DNA of 64,000 nt from Puccinia triticina (taxonomy: Eukaryota; Basidiomycota; Pucciniomycetes; Pucciniales; Pucciniaceae): NCBI RefSeq assembly GCF_026914185.1, contig NC_070563.1:4857001-4921000 (forward strand), read 5' to 3'. Below are positions 23,580-34,695 of the stretch, piece after piece. The position numbers were made by a program, and so were the translations under genes. Below the pieces are notes generated by a model. The model was not told the DNA's origin. It was given only the letters and a program-made list of their open reading frames with translations, and did no database searches. The first letter of the stretch is position 1. Every line of letters begins with the position of its first letter.

Positions 23580-24251
23580 TTTGGAGAGTTGCCTTCAGTC
23601 GAGTCGTTGGGAGGAATGTTAAAATTCCCAACAGCTCAACATGCGTCTTCTATCCATCCGGGTGCAGTTAGGCTCACTCTGCGGCTGCTGCACGTCTCAG
23701 AAGTTGTGGTGTTTACAAGGGTGGCATGCAGCTGAAACGTCATACATACAGCGCAGCACAGTGGTAGTATGCACTCAGTGCATTCCATTGGACCGATCAA
23801 CTCAACAGTGGACACTGGAAACTGATGTCCGACTCACACACTCAAGCCAGCCAAGGCCTGCATTTATCACGTACTCCTTCTGCTTTCCAGCAATAGAGTG
23901 GATTTGCAGTCGAGTCATGCTGGAGTTCTATCTACAAGCTGCTTTACATTTTGGGTGTGGATACCATCACCATTGTAGCACCTACTATCAGCTCAAAGAC
24001 TCACCCCCTTCTTGAGTCCTCTGCTCATTCTGGCATATTCCAGTCAGTTATCTCCTCCGCACCCAGCAGTGGGTTTGCACCTTATTTGATGGCGCAAGCG
24101 CGGTGGCGACCCTTCCACACTCTACTGCAGTGCTGGCTTCTGATCACCAATGCTGACCTGGAGAGTGGAGATAAAAGCTACCTCCGTTCAGCGATGTGCA
24201 ATGACTGTCTTCTCATCATCCATCCAATCCTACCTCCCCATCACCAAAATA
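23580..24251. other. No supported gene; likely 5' flank of P1
   Basis: Short ORFs only. The P1 promoter and terminal inverted repeat should lie here, but I could not identify the end. Confidence 0.35.
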
Positions 24252-24535
24252 TGAACCACATCTTTTCCTTTACTCCCACTCAACTCCAGTGGCTCCAAGA
24301 GATGCAAGAACTTGTGGACACTGAGATGCAGCGCGTGGTTAAGGAATCAAACAGCAATGCACATAACACGATCAATTCAAACCTGGCATACCAGTTTCAG
24401 GGCAAGTTGTTTGCTGATGCACACAACCAGAAGATCCCCCAATGGGCAGTTCCCAATGTTACATCAACATGGAATGCCACAAGAAACCGTGCAGGATTAG
24501 GTAGGCGCTGGTCAGATGCCGCTGGCACATGGTGA
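24252..24535 (+). CDS. Unrecognised ORF, about 94 aa
   Basis: From MNHIFSFTPTQLQWLQEM the sequence looks like an amphipathic helical protein (QEMQELVDTEMQRVVKES), then NSNLAYQFQGKLFADAHN. The longer frame starting at 23951 is less protein-like before this Met. A GTAGGC donor after the codons for R-A-G-L could make it an exon. No family recognised; possibly a fragment. Confidence 0.35.
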
Positions 24536-24763
24536 TTTGACTTCTGACCCTGGTCGTCCCCTGGACAGGCCCACTCAATTTTAACACCGGTGAACCTGGC
24601 TCTGAAACGGCGACGCGAGGTGATGGTTTGCGCGTTTCAACTCAGGGATTAGATGAAGGTGAGGTTGATGTCTTGCCCACCTGAGCCACGCACGTTCTCA
24701 CCACTGCGGTATCCCCACACAGCTAAGAACAGGCCGGCTGCCTCCATCGCCGGCGCACCATGA

Positions 24764-25225
24764 TCAGGAACGTGATGTTGGTGTTGGAATGAAACTTGTT
24801 AATGTGTTACGCCGCCACATCTCCGCTTGCCTGTTGTATCTTTGCAGGTGGCCAACAAGTATCGGTGATGAAGTTTGGAGTATATTGACTCTCACAGCCT
24901 TGTGAGATCGGGAAAGGGGCGATGTGATGTGTGCCCCAAAGGGGGCGCTGTCATCTTTGACGCTGAGAGAGGTGAATCCCAGGAGAGTAGTAATGATTGC
25001 TACCTGTGGGTCACGGTGCAGTAGAGTTGGATTATGTACGACCTGGGCTTTTGCTGCCACCTCCATCCCATTAATTTGTTCCTTTGGATACACACTGCGG
25101 AGCAAAAGAGGTCCCAGACCAGCCTTGAGGAACGCCAGAGGCAGGTGAGGCAACTGCAGGATAGACCCAGCGTCTGGAGAGTGTGACTCATTCTCCCTGG
25201 CAACATAGTAACAGTGTGAGGCCAT
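24764..25225 (-). CDS. Unrecognised ORF, 153 aa
   Basis: MASHCYYVARENESHSPD at 25225, then an aliphatic-rich stretch (LPLAFLKAGLGPLLLRSVY) that is not long enough to be a sure membrane segment, and VVHNPTLLHRDPQVAIITTL. Composition is plausible for a protein, but there is no recognised motif and no splice support. It may be a chance ORF. Confidence 0.3.
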   Translation of the reverse strand: MASHCYYVARENESHSPDAGSILQLPHLPLAFLKAGLGPLLLRSVYPKEQINGMEVAAKAQVVHNPTLLHRDPQVAIITTLLGFTSLSVKDDSAPFGAHITSPLSRSHKAVRVNILQTSSPILVGHLQRYNRQAEMWRRNTLTSFIPTPTSRS

Positions 25226-25615
25226 TCACCTTGTCAGGGCAGGAAAATCTTGTCCCGGTGGGGCAGCGTTCAAGTCTGTCTCCGACACAAAATCCCATCA
25301 CCAGCCTAAAGCTCACGCCAGCAGACTGCTGGGGTGCCCATGTTACATCCAATGCATATTGCAGCAACCCTCAGGTCCTGAGGCCATCCTTGCATGCAAG
25401 TTCTGGCAGAGCTTGATGCACCTGGGAGGTCGGCCCATTAGGACCGTTGAAGAGTCCATTCCGCCACTGACTCGTTGGCGCGGGCTGGCCCAACCTACAT
25501 GACATGGGTGAGGATTCAGATTATAATAGCCCGCCCTGAAAGGCGCAAAGTCTATACACAGCTTCAAGATCTCCATTTATATGAATGGCGAGTGACAGTT
25601 TGGCCCTGGGTGCCG

Positions 25616-25653
25616 ATGTCCACCGTCAGGTTCGGCCGAACCAGGGTGGACAC
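25616..25653. repeat. 40-bp palindrome, copy 5
   Basis: ATGTCCACCGTCAGGTTCGG then CCGAACCAGGGTGGACA; right arm shorter by two bases. Confidence 0.85.
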
Positions 25654-25691
25654 ATGTCATGAAAAGGACACCCAACGTCTCAATCAGGAAG

Positions 25692-25729
25692 ATGTCCACT
25701 GTCAGGTTTGGCCGAACCAGGGTGGACAT
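25692..25729. repeat. 40-bp palindrome, copy 6
   Basis: ATGTCCACTGTCAGGTTTGG then CCGAACCAGGGTGGACAT. Confidence 0.85.
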
Positions 25730-25834
25730 ATGTCATCAAATGGACACCCAACGTCTCAATGTGGAACATCCAGGTGACAGCAAGGGCTGACTCACTGCCA
25801 ATCCCACAGTCCAGCATTCCGGTGCATGCAGCAA

Positions 25835-25874
25835 ATGTCCACCGTCAGGTTTGGCCAAACCTGACAGTGGACAT
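25835..25874. repeat. 40-bp palindrome, copy 7 (best preserved)
   Basis: ATGTCCACCGTCAGGTTTGG then CCAAACCTGACAGTGGACAT: 19 of 20 arm positions pair, with no spacer. Confidence 0.92.
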
Positions 25875-26101
25875 CCCTTGTCTTCAACAAGCGACCAGAT
25901 CCCGCTGGGTCGCAGGAAGCCAAATCTTTGGTCACCTATCCCCTTGTCAGAACGCTGCTGACCCCTTTCAACACCAGAGGGACAAACAACCCTTTGTTCT
26001 CTTCCAATGAATTTTCTCAAGGTGGCCCTATAAGCGGGCCCTCCAGTCCTCTTGCTCTTCCTTCCACCAAGTTGGACAGCTAACTCGCATCCTCCTGATC
26101 C

Positions 26102-27208
26102 ATGCCACTCTCAAAGGCCAATTTCCCAAACGGGAAAGCTGCACCCGGGGTTGCAAGATTTAATGCTATGTATTCAACAATCTTGCCAACTTCTAATTCA
26201 CCCTGCGCTCGGAGCATGTCAGCTTTTGTCCAAACCTTGCTCAACCTGGCGACTTCCTCAAAAAACCCGCCTTCAAAAGATTGGCAGCTCCGTCCCTCTG
26301 CCCACAACTTCCACATCGGCTCCAACTTGCCTGACTCGATCCTGGGGCACCCGATTGACATCATTCCACCAGAGGCCCTCCTGTCCAAAGCTCAGACCGT
26401 CCATCCCCTCTTTTGAACCGTCTTCCTTCAGGACCTCTCCCGCTCCAACTTTCTGGCTCTTTCGTTTGCATGGGATCATCCCTGGGATGCACACTGGAAC
26501 CAGCTATTTGCACGATTTATACTTAAACATTGGTCAAATGCATACCTTCAGGGCCCGTTCAAACTTTTTTTCATTGATCCTGTTGAGGCCGGAAATGAGT
26601 CCATCCAAAGGGGTCTCCTCCATTGGTGGTTTGTTGGGAGACAGGAAGCACTCAGGTTGGGGCGGTTTTCACCAGAGAGGAAACTCAAGAAGAGGACCTC
26701 AGAGCACAAGTCTAAAATCCGCATTCAGGTAGGTATCTGCCTGTTTTCAGAGTGTGCTTGCTTTGTCTGAAACCTTTGATGTTCCGCACAGCTTCAGCAA
26801 CATTGTCGGGAAACGTTGTCCACATTGCCTGTCAAGGATGTTGTCAAAACCCTTTTTGACAACCTCAAAGCTACTTCCAAGACCAAAACTACATCCACGC
26901 AAGCCCTGGTCAAGGTACCTTTTCTCTGGCGATCAGACGAGTTCTCTCAGTTGGCCCAAAGTCTGGACCATGCTTATGCACAGAAGAAGATTTCCACCAA
27001 GGGGCGAATATATGTGCATGCGTTCATTGTGGAGTCTCAAAGAACAGCAACTGATACATCTCCTTCGAACACCTTGAAAGACGTTCCCCGCCATCTCCCT
27101 ATAAACTGCTATTCACCAACCTACTGGTCAGCCCTCTCAGTGTCGGACAGGCAACTTCTCGATCCACAGGCACATCTGAAATTCCCAAACTTGCAAAAAA
27201 TCAGCTGA
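26102..27208 (+). pseudogene. Unknown fungal gene family, member F2
   Basis: Open from MPLSKANFPNGKAAPG at 26102. An in-frame TGA at 26414 is followed in the same frame by FLQDLSRSNFLALSFAWDH, ARFILKHWSNAYLQG and GRQEALRLGRFSPERKLKKR. A GTAGGT...GCACAG intron (26729-26791) leads in frame to LQQHCRETLSTLPVKDVVK, then VPFLWRSDEFSQLAQSLDHA and LPINCYSPTYWSALS, stop at 27208. The SFAW...KHW...GRQ block matches member F3 at 58 kb, and the WRSDE block matches exon 3 of F1. An upstream exon is probably missing from the model. Function unknown. The single stop suggests decay, or a sequencing error. Confidence 0.6.
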
Positions 27209-27247
27209 ACCGTAACCCCCCCAGTGAGTTCCACGCTTACTTCACTC

Positions 27248-27545
27248 TGTTAAGGTTGTGTGGTGTTATGTTTCCTTTTCCTTTGTTTCTCTGCTTCAAA
27301 CCTGTCATGTACATTTCACTGCTTGTGACATTTCCTCTTTGTAGTCACCTGGAGCAGCAGACGTGGAAGGCTCTTTCCTCATCCTTCCACGACCATCATC
27401 ATCTCTCTGCTGTTCCAGGTGAGTGTCTTTTTGTTTCTCCTTTCTCTTTCCTTTTTCATTGTTTTCTGTTTCCTTTTCTGATGCAATGATGATCCTTCCA
27501 CGACCATCATCATCTCTCTGCTGTTCCAGGTTTATCATCGCAACA
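27248..27545 (+). mobile_element. Copia 5' LTR (298 bp)
   Basis: TGTTAAGGTTGTG...CATCGCAACA, TG...CA ends, directly followed by a GGTTATGAGC primer-site candidate and a copia gag ORF. Preceded by CACTC; a matching duplication was not found because the 3' end of the element is lost. The limits are inferred from these signals, not from a second LTR. Confidence 0.6.
27381..27531 (+). repeat. 40-bp direct repeat within the copia LTR
   Basis: ATCCTTCCACGACCATCATC plus the next 20 bases, ending CCAGGT, occurs at 27381-27420 and 27492-27531. The first copy continues as GTGAGT and a pyrimidine-rich stretch leads to the CCAG of the second. Confidence 0.9.
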
Positions 27546-27558
27546 GGTTATGAGCGCC
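27546..27558 (+). other. Candidate primer-binding site, copia
   Basis: GGTTATGAGCGCC immediately after the LTR end; the first ten bases equal those of the left copia element (1850-1841, minus). Confidence 0.5.
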
Positions 27559-27630
27559 ATTTGCCGCTAAAGCCGCAGCATCTAAACTAACGTGGAGGAT
27601 CCGTACGCTTCTCGATAAAGCTTCCGTCTC

Positions 27631-28405
27631 ATGACCTCACCATCACTCCCGTCAAAATCAGAACCCAAACCACAAGCAACCTCGTCTTCCAAACAACCCG
27701 CCCCGACGATGTCTTCTAAAGCCAACCCAGAGACCTGGACGCATCCAGCTCTCAAAACCACCAACATCGAACGCCTAAAAACCCCCGGCCCAGGATCCAA
27801 CTACAACAAGTGGACCTGGTTCATGCGGGCTCACCTTAACACAACCGACTTCATGTACATTATTGACAACAAAGTCGCAAAGGCCAGGGCGAACCCAAAC
27901 TGGTCCCGTGACAACAAAGCAGCCTTCGGGGCTATCTCCAGTACAATCCATGCCGCGCATGTTCGGAAGGTTTGTCACATCACCTCGGACGCCCGAGCCC
28001 TCTGGATAGCTCTCAAAGAGGCCCATCAAGACTTGTCTGCTGGGGGTATTACATACTTTCTCCGCAAACTCACGACCGCCCGGATGACGGGTGACGACCT
28101 GCTCGCTCACCTGGAGGATATGGCGAAAACATTTGAAAGCCTCTCCGCTCTGATCACCGCCAATGCCCCGCTCACTTTGGACAATATTTACTCATTGTCA
28201 ATCCTCACATCTCTTCCGTCAGACTGGCTAGCCTGCGTTTTGGCGATGATGAACGATCCACGAGTCCCCCCCGTCAAGATCCTGGATGCTCTCAAAGCGG
28301 AGCAACTCCGCCGGAAGACCAGGAACAAGGAGCAAACCATGGTCGAGTCGGTTGCACGCGCTTCGCTCTCCAACCAATCTGCCAATCGATTATCCCATTC
28401 GGCCC
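27631..28405 (+). pseudogene. Ty1/copia gag, truncated
   Basis: MTSPSLPSKSEPKPQ start; an 80-residue lead, then the copia gag pattern: NYNKWTWFMRAHLNTTDF, ALWIALKEAHQDLS, GDDLLAHLEDMAKTFE and TSLPSDWLACV. Near 28390-28405 the coding sequence stops abruptly and antisense SNF2 sequence begins, so the zinc knuckle and all of pol are missing. The last dozen ORF codons are probably foreign. Gag would coat the genomic RNA. A deletion or an insertion into the neighbouring SNF2 gene explains the junction. Confidence 0.75.
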
Positions 28406-29171
28406 AGTAAAATTCCCAAGCCAAATTGCTTGTTGCCAAAACATATGATAGAGTTGTTAAGGTCTTGCCGAGACCCATGTTGTCAGCCAGGATTGATCCC
28501 CGGGAATTGAAATCTTGCGCGACCCCCATTGCTTCCATACCACACTGATGCAGAAACTCTCGAAGCCAGGAATTATCGGGGTGATTCCAAATCAAAAGGC
28601 TGTCTGTTTTGGCGGACTCGTTTTTTCTTAGGAAATGGAGTGCAGAGAGCTGATGTGGTTTCAACGGGGTGCGGCATTCTTGAAGAGCCGAGCTGAGCCA
28701 TGTGCTTTCATCGATGACCCCCTCAGGTGGATCATTGACAACTTGTGGAATTTTGAAGAAAATGCTAGGGTTTTAGTTCCATATCGGAATCAGCTCCACT
28801 TGGGCGGCTGCAAATGCTTCCTGAACCCAAGCTATATTCTCTGAATGGCTGAAAACGCAACCACGCAGCTCCACGTTGAACCCACTAGAGCTGACTACAA
28901 ACGCGCGCAACTTCATGAAGCTCTGATCGGTCGCCAAGATCCTATTGGAGATGACAGGGGCAGAGCAAGTTGAAATAGGACCAATCAAAGGACCGAGATT
29001 CTCGCTTTCCGTTTGGGTAAGATCCCCCACTTTATGGTTTGGTGCGCAATATACATGCGCCCGGTCACGACCGCGTTGAAGGAAGGCGACCTGTGGGACA
29101 TGACTCTTGGAAGCCGGCAGGGATGATGATATGGGAGTGATAAACTGGCCCAGACAGAGGGTGGGACTCAT
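28406..29171 (-). pseudogene. SNF2-family helicase (Rad5/HLTF-like), N-terminal fragment
   Basis: Minus strand from MSPTLCLGQFITPISS at 29171. An N-terminal domain of about 130 residues is followed by an in-frame TAA (28773), then the same frame gives LKPHQLSALHFLRKNE (Q motif region) and RGSILADNMGLGKTLTTLSY, an intact Walker A / motif I. The sequence ends four or five residues after LATSNLAWEF at the copia junction, so motifs Ia to VI are gone. The protein would be an ATP-dependent DNA translocase. A paralogue with similar layout is at 51730-54247. Truncation and stop mark a pseudogene. Confidence 0.75.
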
Positions 29172-30555
29172 GCTTCAGGAATGATGGGATCCGTTATCAA
29201 CGAGGAGACAGAAGGATGGTGTAATTGCTAAGAATCAGATAGATCGATGTGCAGTCTGCATGTTAGCTTTCAACATCAGACCCTGCTGGAAAAGAATATG
29301 TACGGTCTGCAGGCAGCCAGGGCATGTTTGTTGACCCGCGACCTTGTTTATCAATCATATTTTCAGGTGTTCTGCCAAATAAGCACTTCCACATATGTAA
29401 AGTTTGCACGTTCTGAGGTGTCACTGTCAGCAGGGCATTGTGAAGGAGCAAGAAGAGATACTCTGGACTTAAGATGGCTTCGCCGGTTAGAGTACATATC
29501 CACTTCACATTAATACTTGACCTTTCTTGACCAAAATCCGCCGCAATACCAAGCCCAACACAAAACCCAGTACTTTTATGCCCACATTTGTCACCTCTCC
29601 TTGTGCATACCTCAACCTGTCAGCTAACAAAGGTGGAATGGCACCCTATCATAGGGTTTTTTGCACATCCAACAGAAATGCACACAAGCAAAAATATATT
29701 TACCACTTCAGCAGAATGAGCATCTCGTGGGAGCAGCTGATTCAATACCTTTCGTAGGGAATCACCTGCTCCCTGTGACAAGGCCAAATACAGACAGAAT
29801 TACTGAAGCAAATCACGCGGGTGCATCCCATGCAAGTGGAGTAATTGAGCAACACCCATCCCATGCAAACATCTCAACAGGTACATGGTTTGGCCCTATC
29901 AAGTTTAATGTGCGAGGGTGAATGTAGACACCCTGGCAAGCTTCCTGCAATGGGGTGTGCCCTTCCAAACTCCATTAACGAGGTAAAATGTTTTGGGACT
30001 TCCCATGTGGCTTATGGGCAACAAGCGGCTTAGATCTCACTTGAATTCAGGTATAATATGATCCCACAATCCCTAGTAGCACAGTAGAACATTCTGCAAA
30101 GTAGATGCTTGGCAAAACCTTGACTTGGAATTCAATTTAGTACCACTAATGGTGGCAGATCTTTCTGGTGAATCCAAATCCCTAGAATGAGGGGCAAGTT
30201 GTGAAGTTCTGATTATCATCTGTTAAGGATAAGTGCAACTTGGATTGAGACTGGCCTTGACTTTTTTCATCAAGGAGCTGCATGAGTTCAGGTGGAATGC
30301 AGATGTGTTCATCTTGGGACAGACTCGAGTTAGCAATGCTTTCAACCTGGGATAAAACCTGAGACTACTCTTGACATTAGGCTGACATCAGGTTAGGTGC
30401 ATGTTCAAATTAAAGTCTGGCACTCTCTGGAGAGTGCCACCATTCCCCCCCTGGTGAATGCTCCTTGGTCAATAGATTTGGATGTGCGTGAAGGTATTAG
30501 CTGTATTCTTGTCCTTGGTCATGTTTGAGAAGAGTTCCAGTTACTTGCTCAGGAA
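29172..30555. other. No supported gene
   Basis: AT-rich, short ORFs only. It includes the upstream flank of the SNF2 fragment. No repeat was noticed. Confidence 0.4.
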
Positions 30556-31140
30556 TTGGCCCGGGCAACTGGATGGGCCACTGCGAAGCATTCTCAAATC
30601 ACACAGACAATTGATTACATCTCACAACGTGAGTTGATTTCATGTGTTTTAAAAATGTTTATTTATTCCACTAGCCTTACAAATATTTTTGTAGGGATTG
30701 ATCTGATGAACAACGATCCAAACATTTCCTCGGATTGGTTTGACAACTTGTCATTGGGTTTTTTGTCACGTCTTGTAAAATTAGAATTGACCAAGGAGGA
30801 GTTGAAATTGGCTTTGATTGAGCATGGGAAATTGGTTGACGAGTGATCTGATGACATAGCCTGGCTGTGGGGTTGTTGTCAGCCAAATGGGAACCATGCG
30901 CATCTACAAACATGGGTTGATTTGATGCAAAATGTAAAGCATGACCAATCCAACATATTGGAAATTAATTCTACTCAACAAAGTCAAAGCAACATGGGGA
31001 ATGGTCATAATTCTGGGGATGGTCAGACTGTTGACAAAGGGCTTAAGGAAGTAGCTTTAGATGTGAATTTAGATGATGGAGAAGATGTTCACAAAGACAA
31101 TATTTTTGGTGAAGAAAATGAAAATGTGGTGGATAGTTAA
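30556..31140 (+). pseudogene. Unrecognised gene with one in-frame stop
   Basis: A continuous frame from about 30690 (GIDLMNNDPNISSDWFDNLS) through KLELTKEELKLALIEHGKL, a TGA at 30844, then SDDIAWLWGCCQPNGNH and an acidic tail ending EENENVVDS at 31138. A possible intron (GTGAGT at about 30627 to TTGTAG near 30695) would link an upstream exon, HSQITQTIDYISQR. No domain recognised. Acidic, Asn-rich composition fits the AT-rich surroundings, so part of it may be chance. Confidence 0.35.
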
Positions 31141-32396
31141 TTTTGAATATGTCACAGCTTTGCACTGTGCTGATTTTTTTGATCTGGAAACATCAGTTAC
31201 TTGATTTTTTCTGCGCTTCACATTGCAAAAATATATTTCCTCAAATTTATTCTTATCACACAATGTTTGATAGATTGATAACCATGCCATTTAATATATT
31301 TCCATACCAAAGATTATGGTTATGGTTAAATAAAAACTCACTCTTGCATGCCACACACCTACGGAAATAGCACTGGTGGGACATAGTTTAGTTGGCCATA
31401 CATCCTGTTACAAATAAAAGTCTTGCCAATAGCCTGTCTCACGTTGGGCCGCAACCAGCAAGAATTTAGTTACAATCAGCTGTGTTTAACAACAGTTCTT
31501 TCTGGAATTCAGACTCCCATGGCCATTGAAATGACTTTTAAGCTCTCAATTTTATCAACCAGCAACATAAATCTTAGTCAGGGACTTGAAATGCCCTCAT
31601 GTGAGCCAGTCTGATGTTTTCATGGGAATTTTTCTGATGCAAAAAATGTTTCCAGGCCAATGACAGGGTTCACCAGATTTTTACTCCCTAGTTTTGGTTA
31701 TCAACACCAAGTTGATGAACTCCCATACTATCTGAGACTCTGGTTCCTCAGCATTGTGTTCTTGGTCCTTAGAATGAATATAAACCAATTTTGGGCCAAG
31801 TCCAGAGATAATAATGTGACACGTGCAGCAGGAATCAAACATGGCTCCTAAAGCATTTTTAAATTCCGCAAAAGTTTGGTAGTGGTACAAGATATATCAT
31901 ACATAATTCCCCAACTGAGAATCACCAAATAGCTCTGCAAATTAGCAAAGACCTCTGAAAATTAACAATCATGACAAATTAAAAATTTACTTCTTAATTT
32001 ATTAAACTAAAAAACAAATCACGTTTTCCAGTTTAGCTGTATCAGGAATTCAGAATCAGAAGTAACATTTAACCAATCATTCATCACAAATCTAAATGGA
32101 TGAGATGATTTTAATTCTTGTTACTATTATGGCAATCATCTGTGAATCTGGCTACCCACTGGCACTTCACCAAAACCTGCACCAGTCCACATCTGAAAAA
32201 AAGACCCAAAAATGTTGCATAAGTGGGTGAGCTTCAAGTTATGACCCCAGTGGCTTGGGATTGACAGATCCATAAAATTTAACTGACTGTATTCACCACC
32301 CTCAGAATGGAGGCAATGTGTGCACATGGCCATGCTTATAAAATTGATATTATAAAGGAATTACTATTATGATAGCCTTCAGTTACAATTACATGA
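31141..32396. other. No supported gene
   Basis: AT-rich sequence up to the start of the nest at 32405. No ORF or repeat that I can defend. Confidence 0.4.
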
Positions 32397-32685
32397 CTAA
32401 CTTGTAGAGAATGTCAAAACGGACCCGGGTATAATTTACACCGCCGGTACCCGCGTGTTTTTTTCCAAGGCAGGCACCCGGCACCGCCTGGCGGGTACCA
32501 GCGGTCTTTTAGGCGGGTATCAGCGGTACCCGCCAGCTTTTCTTCATCAAAAAGGTCACCAAGAGGTGTCCTTGATGACCGGAATGGACGCGTCATCAAG
32601 AGGTCCTCCCCTTGATAACCGTAACAGGTCGGTCATTGAGGGGAGGACCTCTCAATGACCAGAAAAGCAATGACCGACCTGTTCC

Positions 32686-34350
32686 TGTCAGCTGGCTACT
32701 ATGGCAGAGCCACCGTGACATAGAAATAATACAAATAAACCATAAAAAGTAGTGTTACATATGAAAGAGACATTATTACTCTTACATATGTAAAACTACG
32801 CAAAAACATTAAAATACATATATAAATAATTAATTACTCAGCTTTATGTAATTAATATGTGAAATATTATAGAAGATTCTTATTCTACGGGTCAAATAAC
32901 CTAGGGTACCTCACTTACAAGTACCCTCAATTATGATCCCTTCCTTGTGTAAACTAACTTCAAAGTTTGCGCAAGTGCATGACGCCCCTTGTGGATGCAC
33001 TTGTAGGCACATATATATATAAGTACATATATTTACACCCATTTTCAGTGACGTAACTGAAGTGTTGTGTATAGTTTAAAAGATGGCTTTATTTGTTGCG
33101 TGGCGCACCCAAGCCCGCGTGCTCTGTTGCCTAGAGCTCAAGCCCGCGCTCCTAGTGTACATATATGCATAATGCATAAACTAGCCCGCAACCAAAGCGC
33201 TCAGGTTACCAGTAAGTAAGAATGGGCCAGAATACGCCCCAATAGCAATATTACATGTGTTATATGACTTGTACACATGTAATTAATCACCAAACAAGAT
33301 GTAATTACCACGTCATCCAATATAAAAACATTCTAGATGGAAAAAGGCTCTTGCAACGTGCACAGGAGACACTAGAAAGCGCCCCAGCTTCTCCCAAGCC
33401 TCACTACGTGTAAATTACAACTGTAGTAAATATGTAGAAGGGGTCAAATGAACTGGAGCACTCAATAAGCGCCTCCAGAACACGTATGAAGCACTGCTTG
33501 CACGTGTACAAGTGCACAGAAGACAGTTCTAGTACCTTCTGTGGCACATTTCCACGGAAATGAGCGTCACAGAACCCCCAAACCAGCCCCCATGACGTGT
33601 AAGGCTTGTGTAAAAACACGCAGAACCTCTATAAAAGGCTCTTGGCAACCCTTGTATCCAAGCCCCAAGGTTCCACGACCCACAGCGCCTTCTAGCGCAA
33701 CCAAAATGCCTCAGAATGCGCCCACAAGTGTCCCCTTGTCCCCTGGGCACCCCTGGAGGCCTGCCTAGGCTATAAAAAGGGCCCTTTCTCCGGCCAACAG
33801 GAGATTCCCCAGCTTCACATTACCTACTAGAATTTTACCCGCCTTCAACAGCCTCATTAGCCTGTGATTTGCCAGGTAAAATACCTACTTTCGTGATCTT
33901 TAGCCCCAAATTCCGCCCTGAAGCTGCCCAGTAACCACCCTGCCCTCAAGATTATCTCCTCTGAGCGCCTCCAACTGCCCAACTTCACGCCTGAAGAACC
34001 TCAAGTGCCTCTAGGGTCTTATACTAGTAAGTTTAAGCCCCTTCTCTTGAGATTCTCCGCCATTTCTTTCTGGGATTTAAACCACACCTGTTTACAGGCC
34101 CCAGCTCTTTATTCTAGAGGGATTAAACACCCCTGATTTATCAGGCCCCTCTTAAAATTAATTATATTCAATTTATTACGTCAAATTGGCCCAAATTGGC
34201 CCAAATTGCCTTATTCTCACGCATTAATTCCCAACAATTACGTTGGAATTAACCCTTATAACCTTGTCTTAGAGTTTTATAACTCTAATCTTTTGCTTTG
34301 CACCACGTGTAGCTAGAAGGATAATATCCTTGGCATCACTTAGGCCGACA
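32686..34350 (+). repeat. Gypsy A 5' LTR (1665 bp)
   Basis: Nearly identical to the 3' LTR apart from the small element in the latter, and to the solo LTR at 50014-51681. High LTR similarity implies a fairly recent insertion. Confidence 0.93.
33771..33780 (+). promoter_or_regulatory. TATA box of gypsy A LTR
   Basis: CCTAGGCTATAAAAAGG; conserved in the 3' LTR (48102) and solo LTR (51101). Transcription would start in the following 30-40 bases. Confidence 0.7.
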
Positions 34351-34366
34351 ATTGGGGGTCTGGCCG
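34351..34366 (+). other. Candidate primer-binding site, gypsy A
   Basis: ATTGGGGGTCTGGCCG directly behind the LTR; TGG at its third base would pair with a tRNA CCA end. Gypsy B has TTTGGGGGCCT at the same place. Confidence 0.5.
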
Positions 34367-34695
34367 GGAAATTTCCTTCAAAGTCATTTGAAAGAAAGAG
34401 CCCTTATAAATCTTACTTTTTTTTACGTCAAAAATTTCCCAAACATACTCTAAAAAATACATAAAAATATTCTCACTACTCTCTGAATTTTTTACGCCTT
34501 TAAAAACATTAAAACTGACAAAAATCACCTTTTTTCCTACTTTTTACGCCAAAAACCAAACCAAAAACCCTAAAAATTCATCCAAGTTAGTCATCATTTT
34601 CGTCAAAAAGTCATCTAAAATTACAAAAACATATAAACAAAATTTTAAGTCTAATTTCTGACTTTTTTAGCGTATTGTTTCCAGCGAATTTGCAG

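Larger units (their letters stand above)
25615..25766. repeat. 76-bp direct tandem duplication carrying two palindromes
   Basis: Unit 25615-25690 is repeated at 25691-25766. Both copies hold a 38-bp palindrome followed by ATGTCAT and GGACACCCAACGTCTCAAT. The two units differ at several bases. Confidence 0.85.

Noticed and set aside
33404..33768. Short ORFs repeated at 47792-48180 and 50734-51188
   Set aside because: Identical because they lie in the three gypsy A LTR copies; not genes.
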